A stretch of 64,000 nucleotides of DNA from Cinclus cinclus. Taxonomy: Eukaryota; Chordata; Aves; Passeriformes; Cinclidae. The notes beneath the pieces were generated by a model. The model saw only the letters and a list, made by a program, of their open reading frames with translations, searched no databases and was not told the origin of the DNA. Where the stretch lies: assembly GCF_963662255.1 (NCBI RefSeq), contig NC_085053.1, forward strand, positions 186,001 to 250,000, written 5' to 3'. Shown here one piece after another: positions 50,401 to 60,900 of this stretch; the stretch's first letter is position 1; each line of letters begins with the position of its first letter. The position numbers were made by a program, and so were the translations under genes.

Positions 50401-51989
50401 ACCAGAACACCAGGGAAGCAAAAAATGTTGATTTACAGGTTGGTGGGGGGATGATTTCAAATAATGAATGAAGATCTTTGAATATACAACATGTTGATAC
50501 ATTTAAAGAAGTGTTTTCTGAGTTAGGGTGTGCTCTTGGCTATATGCCAAGCACCCAGCCGTTATAACCTTTGCTTTATTGTTTGTCTCTTATTGTCTTT
50601 TATTAAACCTTTTAAAATTTATTAGGAAACTGAACCTCGTTTTTCATAACCTCCAAGACAGAGGTCAAGAAACTTCAGGCAAGGATCAACTGCTATCAGA
50701 GTTTTCTCTTCTCCCTGCTTGTGAGGTTTAAACTAGCTGCACATCAGAGCCCTTGGATACTTGGCACTTTTTAGAATTGCCCCTCAGGCTAAGCCACATG
50801 AAGACCTTTTACTTATTCTCAAGTGAGCCCAGCCATTGTGTGCAGCAGCTGGCACCACACAGTGCCTTTGAAAAGTGCTGTCTCTCTGTTGCAGCCCCTT
50901 GTCCTTGCTTTTGTGTTTCCTTAGCCTGAAAATGTGATTCTTGCTTTCGCCCCATTCATAGGCTTGTCAGGCTCACCTTTTAAATAACAGGCATACCCTG
51001 GAGACAGGCACTGACAGAGGCTTGCTGCTGCCTTTTTGAGCAGGCTCAGAGAACTCCACCATCTGAACTGTGACCAGAGCAGCCAGCAGCATGCTTGGGA
51101 CACAGAGCCATGACCTCGCTGACAAAACGTCCCCTGGGCTTTGCACGAGTCAATAATAAATAAAGCTTCAGCTTTTGTTCCCTGGTATGGGCCTTGTGGT
51201 ATGGCACCTCTAATCCTGCTAAGTTACCACTGCAAAGACAAGAGGGGAGGGAGCAAGAAAGGTCTATTTGAGGTTAAGGCAGTATATCCCACTACATCTG
51301 CAGTGATGAAAGATTTAGTTTCGTAGCTTGTAACTTCTCATCCTGCAGGGCTTGTCTAGGCAGAAGTTACCTCACTCACATTAGAGGGTTGGGCTTTTTA
51401 AAGCTGGAGAGCAGGAGCCACTGCACAGCTGTGTTGCCAGGATGCAGAAGGCATGAGAAGTGGTTTTGTTGTACACTGTACATAAAGACATCTTCATTTC
51501 TGATGCATCAACTCTCTTCCTGCCTCCCTTTATGCCTCCTCTACACCTTAAGGTGAAGCAATCAGCCCACGAGTGAGAGGTGTGTGACAGCCACTGGCTG
51601 TGAGCACGCTGGTAATGGATGGGTCCCACAAGGGCACTCTGAGCAGCCCCACCACCACCCATCCCAGCTCCTGGCTCTACAGGGATCTCCCAGTAAGCCT
51701 CAAGCAGTCAGTGCAAACAGCTCCTGAAGAGCAGGAAGGAGCACAGAACTGTGTATTTAAATAAAGAGCAGCTCAATGTCCATTGCAAAGACAGCAAGTG
51801 TCTCCCTGCCTGAGTCTGCACAGCCCTGGGAATGATCCACAGTCTTGTGTCAGCTACGGGCAACTGGCTGGCACTAAGATTCTTGGAGGAATAGGCCCAA
51901 AAGCCCTCAGGACAAAGAGTGCTTCTTTTCCATTCATTTTAAAATAAAACAATACTGGAGGTTCTGGTCAAGAGTGGGTGAACACCAGC

Positions 51990-52651
51990 CAGCTGTGCCT
52001 ATGGGGGCAAGAAGGCCAAGGGCACCCTGGTCTGGATCAAGAGCAGTGTGGCAGCAGGAGCAGGGAAGGGATGTTCCCTCCCTGATTGTTCCCTGATTGT
52101 TCCCCCTGTACTGGGCACTGCTGAGCTCACACCCCAAGTACTGTTTCCATTCTGGGTCCTCACTACAGGAAAGACACTGAGGTGCTGGAGCAGGTCCAGA
52201 GAAGCACTATGAAGGTGCTGAAGCCTCTGGAGAGCACAAGCTCCCTTTAAGGAGCAGCTGAGGGATCTGTGGGTGTTTAGCCTGGAGAAAAGGCCAAACA
52301 CCCACAAGAATAAAGGAGAAAAGGAGGCTCAGGGGTGACCTTACTGCTAAACTGCCTGAAAGGAGATTGGAGCCAGGCAGGGGCTGGCCTCTTCTCCTTG
52401 GCAGCCAGGGACAGGATGAGAGGAAATGGCCTGGAGCTCCACCAGGGGAGGTTCAGTCTGAGCATCACAGAGAATTTCTTCGCTGAAAGGGTGGTTGAGG
52501 ATCAAAACAAGCTGCCCAGGGAAGTGGTGAAGTCACCATCACCGGACGTGGCACTCAGTGCTGTGGTTTTGTTGGGATGGAGGTGCTAGGTGAAAAGCTG
52601 CATTTGCTGATCTTGGAGGTCTTTTCAGCCTTAATGAGTCTTCATGATTAG
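51990..52651 (+). mobile_element. CR1 LINE 3' end, about 650 bp
   Basis: The longest CR1 copy here. It includes GGATCAAGAGCAGTGTGGCA, GGTGCTGGAGCAGGTCCAGA, TTTAGCCTGGAGAAAAGG, CACCAGGGGAGGTTCAGTCT and the 3' end GATCTTGGAGGTCTTTTCAG, then CCTTAATGAGTCTTCATGATT. The reverse-transcriptase frame is missing or destroyed; only the terminal ORF2 and 3' UTR region remains. Confidence 0.93.
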
Positions 52652-53154
52652 TCTCCATGGTAAAAGTGGCTCCCCAGGAAGGGGTGAGCTGTCCAGTCAC
52701 TGTTGATGAGTGCAGGAGTACTGTTAGTACAGACAATAGCAGGCACATTGGAAAAGGTGGTGATGTCATTGATACCAGCTGACATGATGTAATGGAAAAA
52801 CAGACCTTTTATAATGAGCTTAATGGTTTTCTCATGAGGAAGTCATGGTGATGGAATAGATTTATAAGTGAATATCAATACTTGGCTTAAAGTGTCAAAA
52901 ATCTATATTAAATGCACTAAAAGTGGCTAAATGAGATATTTCAAAGTGGTATTTGTATTGGGAAAGCATCAGTGAACAGCCATATGTTGACTGGTTTGTG
53001 GTGCAGTGTTATTCAAACTGTCTTAGTGATTAGCAGGAAATGTTTAAGAGGCTGTTAATCAAAATGGATGAGAAGACAGAGATTCCAGAAATTGGAAGTC
53101 AAGTTACTCAAATAATAGATTTTCCTGTGATTTGATGGCCATGAAAAAAGAACA

Positions 53155-53245
53155 ATAGCCAGATAAAATTAAAAAATAAACAAAAAAAGTAAAAAAACCC
53201 AATCTAGCAACCAAACTAAAAACAAAACAAAACAAAAAACACTAA
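53155..53245. repeat. A-rich low-complexity tract
   Basis: Runs of A broken by C and T, ending in CAAAA-type units. Confidence 0.8.
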
Positions 53246-54902
53246 AAAACCATTGCACCAAAAACCATCACTTGTTTCATTAGCAAATCCAAACTGGGAG
53301 AGGAAAAAAACACATCCATTTGGGCTGAACAAAATTCTTCCTTTGACACAAGTTGAATTTTTTTTTTTTTCTGGGTAGTAACAGGACAAGTAGCGGCCCA
53401 CCAGCCTACTCCCACCAGTCTTTCAGAATGATTAGGAAATTCCAAGCCCTTAGAAATGACAAAATGATGCTGTAGGGGAAAATATACGTAGGAAACAACT
53501 GAGAGCACAGGGAAATGGTCTGGATTGCATGTTTGGTTGCGTGAACTGCGTGAAGCTGGAGCTAAGGGAGGCTCCAAAGGAACATGCTAAGGTGTACAGA
53601 GCATCATTTCAGAGAAGAGCAGACTCACCAAGGAACGAAAACAGCAAACCAAAGCTGCTCTGCCTTTAGGAGTTCAGCTTTGCCTTGTGCATGCAGAGCA
53701 GAAAGGAGGCTGGGTCAGCCTGGGGGTACATCCATGCACTCAGAAAGTTTCCCTGTCAGCGCTGAATGACCCATCTTTCAGAAGGGTGAATGGTCCCTCC
53801 TGGTCCCTCCTGCAGGGGCTGCCCTGGGAGGTCAGATGGCCCCAGAGCCAGAGCCGTGGTCACGACCTGTGAAGTCACACCGTGTATTGCAGAGCCATGG
53901 GAAAGGACAATTCCCCCCAACTCTGCTGTGGGACAATGTCTCTGGGAATGTCAGCACTGGCTGTGGGGGCGAGTGTGGCCCCTCCGTGTGTCTCTCAGGG
54001 AGGTCAGGCTGCAGTCAGTGCCCTGGGACAGGAAATGCAGCTGCACGCAGTGTCAAGCACAGGCATGGGCTGAGCTCATCCATCCGAGCTCAGACCCCAG
54101 CGGCCCTTCCAGGGCTCTCTGCTCCTCTCTCATCAGCTGCAATTTGCTCATGAGGCAGCCCTCAGTGCTGGAAGGAAATCTGACCTGCCAACAGTTGTGC
54201 TGGAGAAAATATCAGTAGTGGGTGGTTGCACTGGAAGGGTTCTTGTGCAAAGAGTGCTTGGGGCTGCGGAGGAAGCACATCAAGGAGTTCAGCAGCCCAG
54301 GTCCCCTCCTTACAGCAGGGCTCAGCCCTGGGGCCACTCACCTAGGCAGAAATGTCACCACAGTGACTGCATGTGGAGGGCTTCTGCAACCTGGGGGCTT
54401 GAGGACCAGTGCCACCCCGGCTGGTGCTCCTCAGCTGTGTGGGAGCTGCTCCAGTTCCTCACCAGTGCTGTCTGCCAGACATGTATTGGATGTGGTTGGC
54501 CATGGGAAAGATGTGCACTGCCCAGCCCAGTGCCCACTGTGCACATCCGGGCATTTGTTCACCCCTTGACTGGCTCTGAGAGATGTGAGTGATGGCAGAG
54601 GGGCAGGGGTGGGTCACAGCCCCTGCAAAGCAGGCTGGGGCAGGCAGCCATGGCAGGAGAGGCCTTGGCCTGCAGCACATCCTCACAGCCACATGTCACT
54701 CCCTCCTGGTTCCCAGTGATGCAAAGTACAGCATCTTCCTGGAGCACTCCCTTCCCACGGCAGTGCTCTGGGATGGGAAAGGAATGGGAAGGGAAGGCAG
54801 CAGCCTGTGGCAGCTTAGCCCCAGGCAATGACTGTGGGAGCACCTCCTCTGCTCCTGCCTCCTCACACATGCTGCCTCTGGCTGCAGGGAGTCGAGGGAC
54901 AC

Positions 54903-54996
54903 ATCCCATCCCATCCCATCCCATCCCATCCCATCCCATCCCATCCCATCCCATCCCATCCCATCCCATCCCATCCCATCCCATCCCATCCCATCC
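54903..54996. repeat. (ATCCC)n pentanucleotide microsatellite, about 19 units
   Basis: An essentially perfect pentamer array of 94 bp, about 2.9 kb upstream of the RGS4 start. It yields artefactual open frames on both strands (Pro-Ser-His-Pro-Ile on plus, Gly-Met-Gly-Trp-Asp on minus) because the repeat lacks stops. Confidence 0.97.
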
Positions 54997-57546
54997 GCAC
55001 TCATGTGCAGGGGCAAGCACACATGTGTGACGTTCTTCCCTGGCAGCAGGGAATCATCCTGGTGGGAGGGAACCTCCTGTTCAGAGTTCGGGATGCAGCA
55101 GGGATGAGGGGTGGGTACCACAGTGCCCAGGGATGCTGTGGTGGGTACCACAGACAGTGGTTCCTGAGATCTCCCTGAGTGATGCCCTGGGTGCCCCCAA
55201 AGCACCGCACAGCCCAGGGATGGCCCAGCCCCACCTCCAGCCCTGTGTCCCAGCCCATCCTCTCTGCTGAGCTCTCCATGAGCAGGTGAAGCAAGCCAGG
55301 GATGACGTGCCAGGCATAAAATGTGGCATGAGCTTCACTCACTGGCAGCGAGGAGGAGGAGGGTTTGGTGTTGAGCACAGCACAGTCTGTACCCTGGGAG
55401 AAAAGCCCTGCCTGTGGTGGTGGGAGATGGAAGGGAATACTTCAGATTGGAGACCAGCTGGAGTTAGGTGAGAGGGTATTAAACTGCCCGAGCAGGGAAA
55501 CACAGCTTAGAGGAAAAACAGTGTACAAATCCAAACTCCTCTCATGGGGGCCAGGCTGAGCCAGTCAGCATTAATGGACTGGAAAAAGGGAAATTTCAAA
55601 TGCAGCACTTCTGGGAGTCTCCATGCCCAATGCAGGGAGGATGGTGGTAATTGCAAAGCTCTTTAGGGTGGGTATTGTAATGACAGTGCCAGAAACTCCT
55701 GATTCCAGCCTGCTCACACAGAAGTTGGGTAATGCAGAAGGTGACCTGATGTCAACAACACCAGCAGCTGAGTCTCGTTACAGCCATGCAGCAAACGTGG
55801 TTGTGATCCACAGAGAAATGTGACATTCCTAAATCTTGCTACACAACATTTTGCAGACAAACTGCAGAATTGTTGGGCTCTGCACAGTTCCTTGCCCTAG
55901 CAAGCAGCCTTTGGGACCTGCCTGAGCCAGAGCTTTAACCTTGCCAGAGAGAGGAGCAAGATTAGAGCTTGCAAACAGCTCGATTGTGTCAGCCAGATGA
56001 GCTCTTTAATTGTTTGAATGTCAGTAACATTGCACAAGATTGATAGTCAAATAAAATTAATTGGATATTTAGTAAATAATTAGTTACATTTTTTTCTGTT
56101 GGCCATATTCAGCCTTTTGACTTCTCTCCAAACAAAAGACACCAGAGAGCTCAGGCACCAACTCTGCCAGTGCTCAGTGCTTCCTACAGATCCACCCAGG
56201 TGCTGTCAATTCACCAACACCAAAAGGATGAGGACATTTACTCAGGTAAGGTTATACATTGCCCCAAGCTGGAGCTGATTTTTAGTCCAAACAGTGCAGG
56301 ACTCGCAGGCACACTGCCTCAGGTTTGGCAGCATGACAGTCACATTCCTACAGAAGCATTTTACACTTAATTAAAGCATTGCCGTTCAGCACAATTAATG
56401 ATCTGAGAGAATGCAGTATGCCAGGGCAGTTAAACTCTTCTGGGATTTGGACTCTGTGCTGCTGGCTGTAGGCTCTAGAGACACAGGAGGGGAAGGCTCA
56501 TCCTGCAACTTCTGCAGGTCATGAGCAAAGCACTGAAAGGTTTCTGGGAGAGGGGATGCAGCAGTGGGTGGTGTGGGCAGGCAGCCTGCTGCTAATCCCC
56601 TTTATTTCACAGCGGGAGCAGGACTGGAAATGCAGCAGCCCATACGCACATCCATCTGCCCAAAGCCTTCCCCCTTTGATAAGGATGGTACAGGCTGTGC
56701 TGATCTGCATCTCGATAAATATCAGCCAATTCTCTCCCTCCCTAGAGGGACAACTGCCTTCTGCACCCTCCAAGGGCTGAGGACAAGTAGCTGAAGTAAT
56801 TCTGCTCTCCTTGGAACCACAGCAGAGCCAGGACAGTACAGACACCCCCAAAGGTGTCTCAGGGGTTTATTCTTTAGCACAAAGTACCCTCAGAATTGCT
56901 CTGAAGACTTCTCTGGCCAGGCACAGTTAAATCTTTTTATTTTAATTAATCATCTTTTAATTAATTGTCTTTCCTTGGGGATACCAGAGTCCCGAGGTCT
57001 GGCTTTTGATTTTGCATATGCAAATGGAAAAGGTGTTGCAGTGATGCCCTTACCCAAGGTAGATGTGTTGCCAACCTCCTAAATTCCTGTTTTCCACACA
57101 TGTATATGAGCTGTCCTCAAATTTGTGTGCTAAGACATGCACATTTTATATTTCAATAGAGCTTTGCACCCCCCTCCTCGACCTTTTGCTGCAGCCTCAC
57201 CAAAAATATATATTCACATGACTCTGGAATAAAACAGGAAATTCTCATGTGCCTAGGTACTTCCCTGGTGCATTTACATTCTTCTTTCCTTAAGAGCTGT
57301 TTTCTGCATTTGTTGGGATTATGGTAACCTTTTCTGTTTAAAATTCTTGTCCCTTTCTTGATGCAGGTTACTGTATATAGAAGAGGAAAGGAAATTAACA
57401 GAGGAACCAGCAAAGCTCATTTCACTTCTCAGAATTGATTCTCTGACCTTTTTTACTGTCTGTGTCCCACCCCCGAATATCTGCTTTTCATCTGCACCAT
57501 TCCAACCTCCTGCAATAGAGGAAGTCCCCGAAGGTTTTTGAGCCCT

Positions 57547-57553
57547 TATAAAA
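57547..57553 (+). promoter_or_regulatory. Upstream TATA box, possible alternative RGS4 promoter
   Basis: TATAAAA in CCCTTATAAAAGAATCC, 199 bp upstream of the proximal TATA box. A consensus donor (CTG|GTAAGG, GT at 57593-57594) follows 40 nt later. A start about 30 nt downstream would give only a very short first exon, so use is uncertain. Confidence 0.4.
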
Positions 57554-57633
57554 GAATCCACCCCTGCAGCCAGACGCCGAGCTTCGTTCCTGGTAAGGTT
57601 TTCAATCTCTCTCACCCCTCTGCCTGGGTTCTG

Positions 57634-57640
57634 TACGTCA
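57634..57640 (+). promoter_or_regulatory. CRE-like motif upstream of RGS4
   Basis: TACGTCA, one base short of the full palindromic cAMP-response element, about 110 bp upstream of the proximal TATA box. The motif is short, so binding is unproven. Confidence 0.35.
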
Positions 57641-57710
57641 CCCTCTTCCTCCGGGCTGGGCACGAGGGGGACGGGTGCTGCTGTGCTGACTCCTGACTGG
57701 GTCACCCATC

Positions 57711-57883
57711 ACGGCTGGGCTCGGCTAGGCTGGGCTAGGCTGGGCTATAAAACCGAGCCGAGGCAGCGCAGCCGGCTCATACAGCCGCCGGAGCCCCGCA
57801 GCCAGAGCAGGACCCGTGCGCAGCCTCTGCCTCCTCCTGCCTCCTTGTTTTTCCTGGAATACTGATCCGACCCCGGGAGCAAG
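57711..57883 (+). promoter_or_regulatory. RGS4: RGS4 core promoter and 5' UTR
   Basis: TATAAAA at 57746-57752 follows a GGCTAGGCTG tandem repeat (about 57720-57745). Transcription probably begins near 57775-57780, about 30 nt downstream, leaving a GC-rich 5' UTR of roughly 105 nt before the ATG at 57884. CpG density is raised relative to the flanks. No upstream ATG is seen between the inferred start and the coding ATG. Confidence 0.75.
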
Positions 57884-57927
57884 ATGTGCAAGGGACTCGC
57901 TGCACTGCCAGCCACTTGCTTAAAAAG
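57884..57927 (+). CDS. RGS4: RGS4 coding exon 1
   Basis: 44 coding nt, [14 protein letters not shown] plus two bases of codon 15, then donor AAG|GTACTG. The ATG context AAGATGT has A at -3. Confidence 0.95.
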
Positions 57928-60900
57928 GTACTGTTTATTTCTGAGCATGTGGGAATGGTGCCGTGAGTCCGGAGACATGCTGATGCATTGCCCTTTGTGT
58001 CCGAGGCGGAGGAGACATTTGGCTCTTGATTGTTTTGCGAGATTAAATACAAATGATTGCTTAGAGGCTTTTTTTTTTTTTCTTCAGCTAGAGGCAGAAT
58101 CGCAGAAAGGTTTTGCACTGAGCTGTGGGAACTCTAAAGCCTTCCTACCATCCCCATCGTCAAACCCAGCAGCTTTCAGCATTGCGATATTTTGATATTC
58201 CTGTCAGCTGCTTCTGCTGCAGTCTTTGCACCCCTTTGCTCCTTTGGCTCCTCTCTGCTAAATTTTCTTGATACTTTTGAAGGGGAAGCAAGGCAGGCAG
58301 GATAAAAATTAAGGATTATCCCCTGAAATGCATTTCAGCGGCAGAAATGCAGCCTGGCAGGAGCCAGAGAGCCGTGTGCCTGCAGGCAGGGATGCGGGGC
58401 ACGGGGGATCGGGATGCGGCACCAGCTGCTGTGGGGTCAGCCCGAGGTCCCTGGGTGATGGTGAGGGACCAGGTTAGGCTGTACCCCAGCACTGTGGGGC
58501 TCAGCACAGCCCTGCTGTGTGGTGCCAGTCAGGATGGGCTGAACTGCAGCCCTGCAGGAGCTGGCTGTATGCCGATGTGTGAGATCAGCAGAGCAGATGT
58601 GCACAGCCCCAGATGTGCCCTCGGCAGCATGGCCTCCCCCATAGCCCAGCAGGAGGGATCTCTATGCTGGCACCAGCACTTCTGGAGGGGGTGTTAACTC
58701 CCTTTCAGGTGCTCTGGGGCCTGGAGGTGCCCAGCAGGGGGGCACAATGCTCCCTTCTCATCCAGCAGTTCCAAACTCTGCGGGTACCTGATGGTGCAGC
58801 ACTGCCTTTCAGCAGCTGTGCAGTGGGTTGGGAAGATGTGAGCAGACACTCAGCTGGCTCCCATCTGGAGGATAAACCTTCCTGTTCATGGTTGGATTTG
58901 AAAACAGGTGCTGAAAATGCAAGGGAAAAGTGTTGACACTTCCAATTTGCAGAACGTTTGATGAGGATTTAAAAAAAAAAAAGAAAAAAACACAATGAAA
59001 AATGTTTTATATCTTTAAACACCTCTGTCCAGGATTCCCAGCAAAATCCCTCCCAGAAAGCTGTGAGACTGGTTGCAAGCAGCAGTGTCTTGTTTCATCC
59101 CGCTGCCACCCTCCTGCAGACCTGAGCAGTCTCCTTCTCCTGGGCGAGGAGCACGACAGTGCCAGGCAGCCCAAAGCCCCCGTGTGTGCCTGGGCAGAGA
59201 CTGGATGTTGGTGTTGGCCACAGGCACCCTGCTCTAAAGCAGCTGTGAGCTGCCTTTGCGGTCTCCAAGTGCTGGAGCTGTTAAGGAAACATTTCTGAGG
59301 CAAGCAGTGGGATCAGGTATGGCCAGGATACCTGGCAGGGGCGAGAGCAGAGAGCAGGGCTGGGGGGTGAGCAGCTACCAGAGCTCAGCCCTGTGGCACA
59401 GCCTCCTGATCTTTTCCAGGCTCAGATCTGAGGAGAAGGGGATGAATTTCCTGCTTTACACTATTACTGCACCTTGCGTCCCTGAGCAAGCAGAAATGGT
59501 TTACCCACCCCTCCCTCATCCTTAAACTGGAAGGAAACCCAGAGAGGTGCCAAGGCCAGTATCAGCTGCATATCTAGAAGCTGCTGTGAGGAAATTATTG
59601 TCCTGAGCATGCTGGAAGGTGGAACAGAATTAAGGATGAATCTTCAGAGGAGCTTGCTGTGGAGCAGGGGAGTAGCTTGCAGTTAGCATGGGCTGGTTGT
59701 GGTGGAGCTCTTAGCTCATCCCCTGGTCTCAGCCCACAGTGCTGCTCCCTTGAGTTCCTCCCTTTCTTCTGTGTCATGGGCTTGCTGGGGTGGCCTGGCA
59801 TGGCCCTGCTGCTCCTATGGCTGGGTGATGAGGTGAGGAAATGGCAGGGGCTGCAGGAAAGGATTAGTAAGGGTGTAAGAACCACAGACTGGCAGCTGGG
59901 CAAATCAGCTCAAGGAGAGGTGACACACACAGCATGGTGATGCTTTTCTATCACAATATTTCTAACATAAACAGCAGCCTCTCCCCCTTTGCTACCTGCT
60001 TCCAGGCTGATGACTTTCTCAGCCAGAAGCTGTTGAACATGAAAAAAGGACTTCTTTGGAACGTTTGTATTTGTCTAGAAACACGAATGTGCATTATGTG
60101 ATGAGTGGAAAATCAGCCCTGGAGTCCCTGTCAGTGACCTGCATTTTTCTCTGAGCATTACTGAGTAATGCTGGAGGAGCCTGTGCAGTGAGGAGGCTGC
60201 AGAGGAAGTGCAAAGCATTGTCTTCATCCCCTCTTTGATTTTTTTTCTTTCAGTGCCAAAGACATGAAGCACCGTCTGGGCTTCTTGCTGCAGAAGTCAG
60301 ATTCCTGTGACTACAGCTCTTCCCAGGGCAAGAAGGAGAAGATATCTTCAAGCCAGAGGTAAGAGCAGGTGCTGTCACCTAGTTAATCCCAGACTGGCTG
60401 CAGCATGTTACTCCCTCAGGAGCTGGACTCCATCAGTGTTTCTGCTGCTGTTCCCAGCTCTTCCTGGACACCCATGCTTGGATCCAGTGTGGCAATAGCT
60501 CTCAGGTGCTGATAGTCATGTCAGCTGACTGTTAACTCCTGAGGACTTCAATTGCCACTAATGCAGAATGTTTGAATTACAGTCACTTCTATGATTCAAT
60601 ATGAATGAGCACAGAGGAGGGTGTGTACAGTGTTCTGCACAGTGGGATGATTCCATTCTGGACACATTGCAGAATCAGCATCCCTGCCTCTTTGAGCTGG
60701 ACTTGTGCAATGCTCCACACAGCTGCACAGAGCTATAGGCACACACAACAGCCAGCAGTCTGTCAGGGCACCACTGCTCTCCTCAAGCTGCAATGAGACA
60801 GTGCTGTCTCCAAAGAGGACTCCAAAAGCCAAGGTTGTCTTCTAGAACAGATGCACCCTAGGGTGTTCTGGTATGGTAGAGGGAATGAGTGCAGGATGTG

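Larger units (their letters stand above)
31618..57545. other. Intergenic interval between divergent RGS18 and RGS4
   Basis: About 26 kb with no exon I can support. The segment next to RGS18 (31.62-31.9 kb) is GC-rich and probably contains its promoter and 5' UTR, but no TATA box was found. The rest holds CR1 fragments, simple repeats, a perfect hairpin (32.24 kb) and several GC-richer patches (38-39, 41-42, 46-48.7, 53.7-55.3 kb) whose open frames lack family motifs. RGS5, the mammalian neighbour of RGS4, is not present here. Confidence 0.55.

Noticed and set aside
53790..54592. Overlapping open frames of 105-142 codons
   Set aside because: Several mutually overlapping frames in a GC-rich patch, with no family resemblance or splice structure.
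54559..55205. Open frames of 116-169 codons with Gly-Met-Gly-Trp-Asp or Pro-Ser-His-Pro-Ile repeats
   Set aside because: Produced by the (ATCCC)n pentamer. All frames on both strands stay open through it, and the flanks have no family motif.
31618..57545. A copy of RGS5 between RGS18 and RGS4
   Set aside because: I searched by eye for the RGS-box exon signature (SEFSEEN, EFW) and the MCKGL start on both strands in this interval and found only the exons assigned to the three genes.
57319..57705. 128-codon minus-strand open frame over the RGS4 promoter region
   Set aside because: No recognisable domain. It lies in a GC-rich promoter where long chance frames are common, antisense to RGS4.
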